The notes under the pieces: model-generated | What the model was told of the DNA's origin: nothing | Databases searched by the model: none | What the model saw: the letters and a program-made list of their open reading frames with translations, nothing else | Made by a program: the position numbers and the translations under genes | Source: Gammaproteobacteria bacterium | GTDB lineage: Bacteria > Pseudomonadota > Gammaproteobacteria > Pseudomonadales > Azotimanducaceae | Assembly: GCA_003476445.1 (NCBI GenBank) | Contig: DMUF01000159.1 | Coordinates: forward strand, 8,137 to 15,809 | Direction of reading: 5' to 3' | Length of the DNA stretch: 7,673 bases | In this document: piece by piece, positions 7,167 to 7,673 of the stretch | Position numbering within the stretch: the stretch's first letter is position 1 | Layout: each line of letters opens with the position of its first letter

Positions 7167-7673
7167 GGTCTGGGCCAACCAACGCACTGGCTCAAATCCC
7201 GGCGTGTTGCCCGCGCTTGTTGCTTGATCGCGTTGCCGCAGCGTGAGGTACAGCATCTCCCCGCGCTCGAAACGAAGGTGCTGAACTCGATCAGCATAGG
7301 CCTGGAGGAGTTGCAGCACCAACGCCGAGGACCGCATCGGATCATCCGAGTCATCTTCGACGACAGCCCGATAGCGTTCCTTGCGCTTCATACTCAGTTT
7401 CAAGTGAATCGCGTCGCGTTCCGAACGCACCTCCACGAGAAGCCGGGTGGGAGGTCTCGTTCGCGGTGACTGATCAATTAACCACGTAAGTGCTTCCTCG
7501 ATCGCAAGTTCCAACCGATTACAGTCCTCAACGCTCCAGCCCCGCTTCTCGGCTCGCCGAACAGCCACTTCCTGAATGGGGTCCAGCGAGCTCAGATCGA
7601 GTGTCGCCTCGAATCGATTTCGGTTGAACCGCACGAGCAACATCAATCCAAGAAGGACCATGATGCCGATAGG
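7152..7673 (-). CDS. Membrane-anchored protein with degenerate RsbW/HATPase-like C-terminal domain (5' partial)
   Basis: The frame is open to the right edge, so the start is missing; an internal ATG at 7661 falls inside a hydrophobic segment (IGIMVLLGLMLLVRF) followed by the basic RFNRNR, which reads like the last membrane span of a larger protein. Residue numbers count from that Met. Residues about 25-142 resemble the HATPase_c_2 fold of anti-sigma-factor serine kinases such as RsbW: a first helix (IQEVAVRRAEKRGW), the N-box helix LELAIEEALTWLID (about 50-63), a central strand pair, and a final helix and strands (SALVLQLLQAYADRV, EMLYLTL) that match the usual end of the fold. The Asn expected in the N-box is a Trp (W60), and no DxGxG motif is visible where expected; there is instead an acidic EDDSDDP. 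It therefore may not bind ATP. It converges on the cytochrome operon with 11 nt between the stops, so it is probably functionally separate. The fold call is moderate and the role unknown. Confidence 0.6.
   Translation of the reverse strand, partial: PIGIMVLLGLMLLVRFNRNRFEATLDLSSLDPIQEVAVRRAEKRGWSVEDCNRLELAIEEALTWLIDQSPRTRPPTRLLVEVRSERDAIHLKLSMKRKERYRAVVEDDSDDPMRSSALVLQLLQAYADRVQHLRFERGEMLYLTLRQRDQATSAGNTPGFEPVRWLAQTLSRR

Noticed and set aside
7224..7469. Plus-strand frame opposite the HATPase-like gene
   Set aside because: The product has no recognisable features, while the minus-strand frame gives a coherent helix and strand order of the RsbW-like fold.
1..7673. CRISPR arrays, insertion sequences, tRNA genes and attachment sites
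   Set aside because: I saw no regularly spaced repeats, transposase-like proteins, terminal inverted repeats or cloverleaf-forming sequences; the window is almost entirely coding.

Overview
The window (GC-rich, no RNA genes, no mobile element signatures, almost no non-coding DNA) looks like the chromosome of a Gram-negative bacterium. An outer-membrane beta-barrel protein ending in a C-terminal tryptophan, Sec signal peptides and periplasm-type c-cytochromes all point that way. A proteobacterium, perhaps a gammaproteobacterium, is my best guess, but nothing here fixes the lineage.

Layout. Three plus-strand genes fill 3-7140 and overlap one another by 7 and 19 nt, so they almost certainly form one translationally coupled operon. 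(1) 3-2120: the 3' part of a gene for an outer-membrane beta-barrel protein. It carries an N-terminal AMIN-like beta domain and a Pro/Ala/Thr-rich linker, and its start lies left of the window. (2) 2114-5866: a 1250-residue exported cytochrome with ten CXXCH haem sites followed by an LVIVD-type beta-propeller of about seven blades. (3) 5848-7140: a 430-residue exported cytochrome with four CXXCH sites and one CX4CH site, plus a haem-free, probably helical C-terminal domain. A convergent, unrelated gene on the minus strand (7152-7673, running off the right edge) encodes the end of a membrane protein with a degenerate RsbW-like histidine-kinase-type ATPase fold.

How the genes may work together. 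An outer-membrane barrel, a very large multihaem protein and a smaller multihaem protein in one operon match the general plan of porin-cytochrome electron conduits such as MtrCAB of Shewanella or OmbB-OmaB-OmcB of Geobacter. None of the three proteins reads like those families, however. The decahaem-propeller fusion and the AMIN-like domain on the barrel are the distinctive parts. I infer a trans-envelope electron-transfer or extracellular redox system with up to 15 c-type haems. Its electron donor, acceptor and any catalytic activity cannot be told from the sequence.
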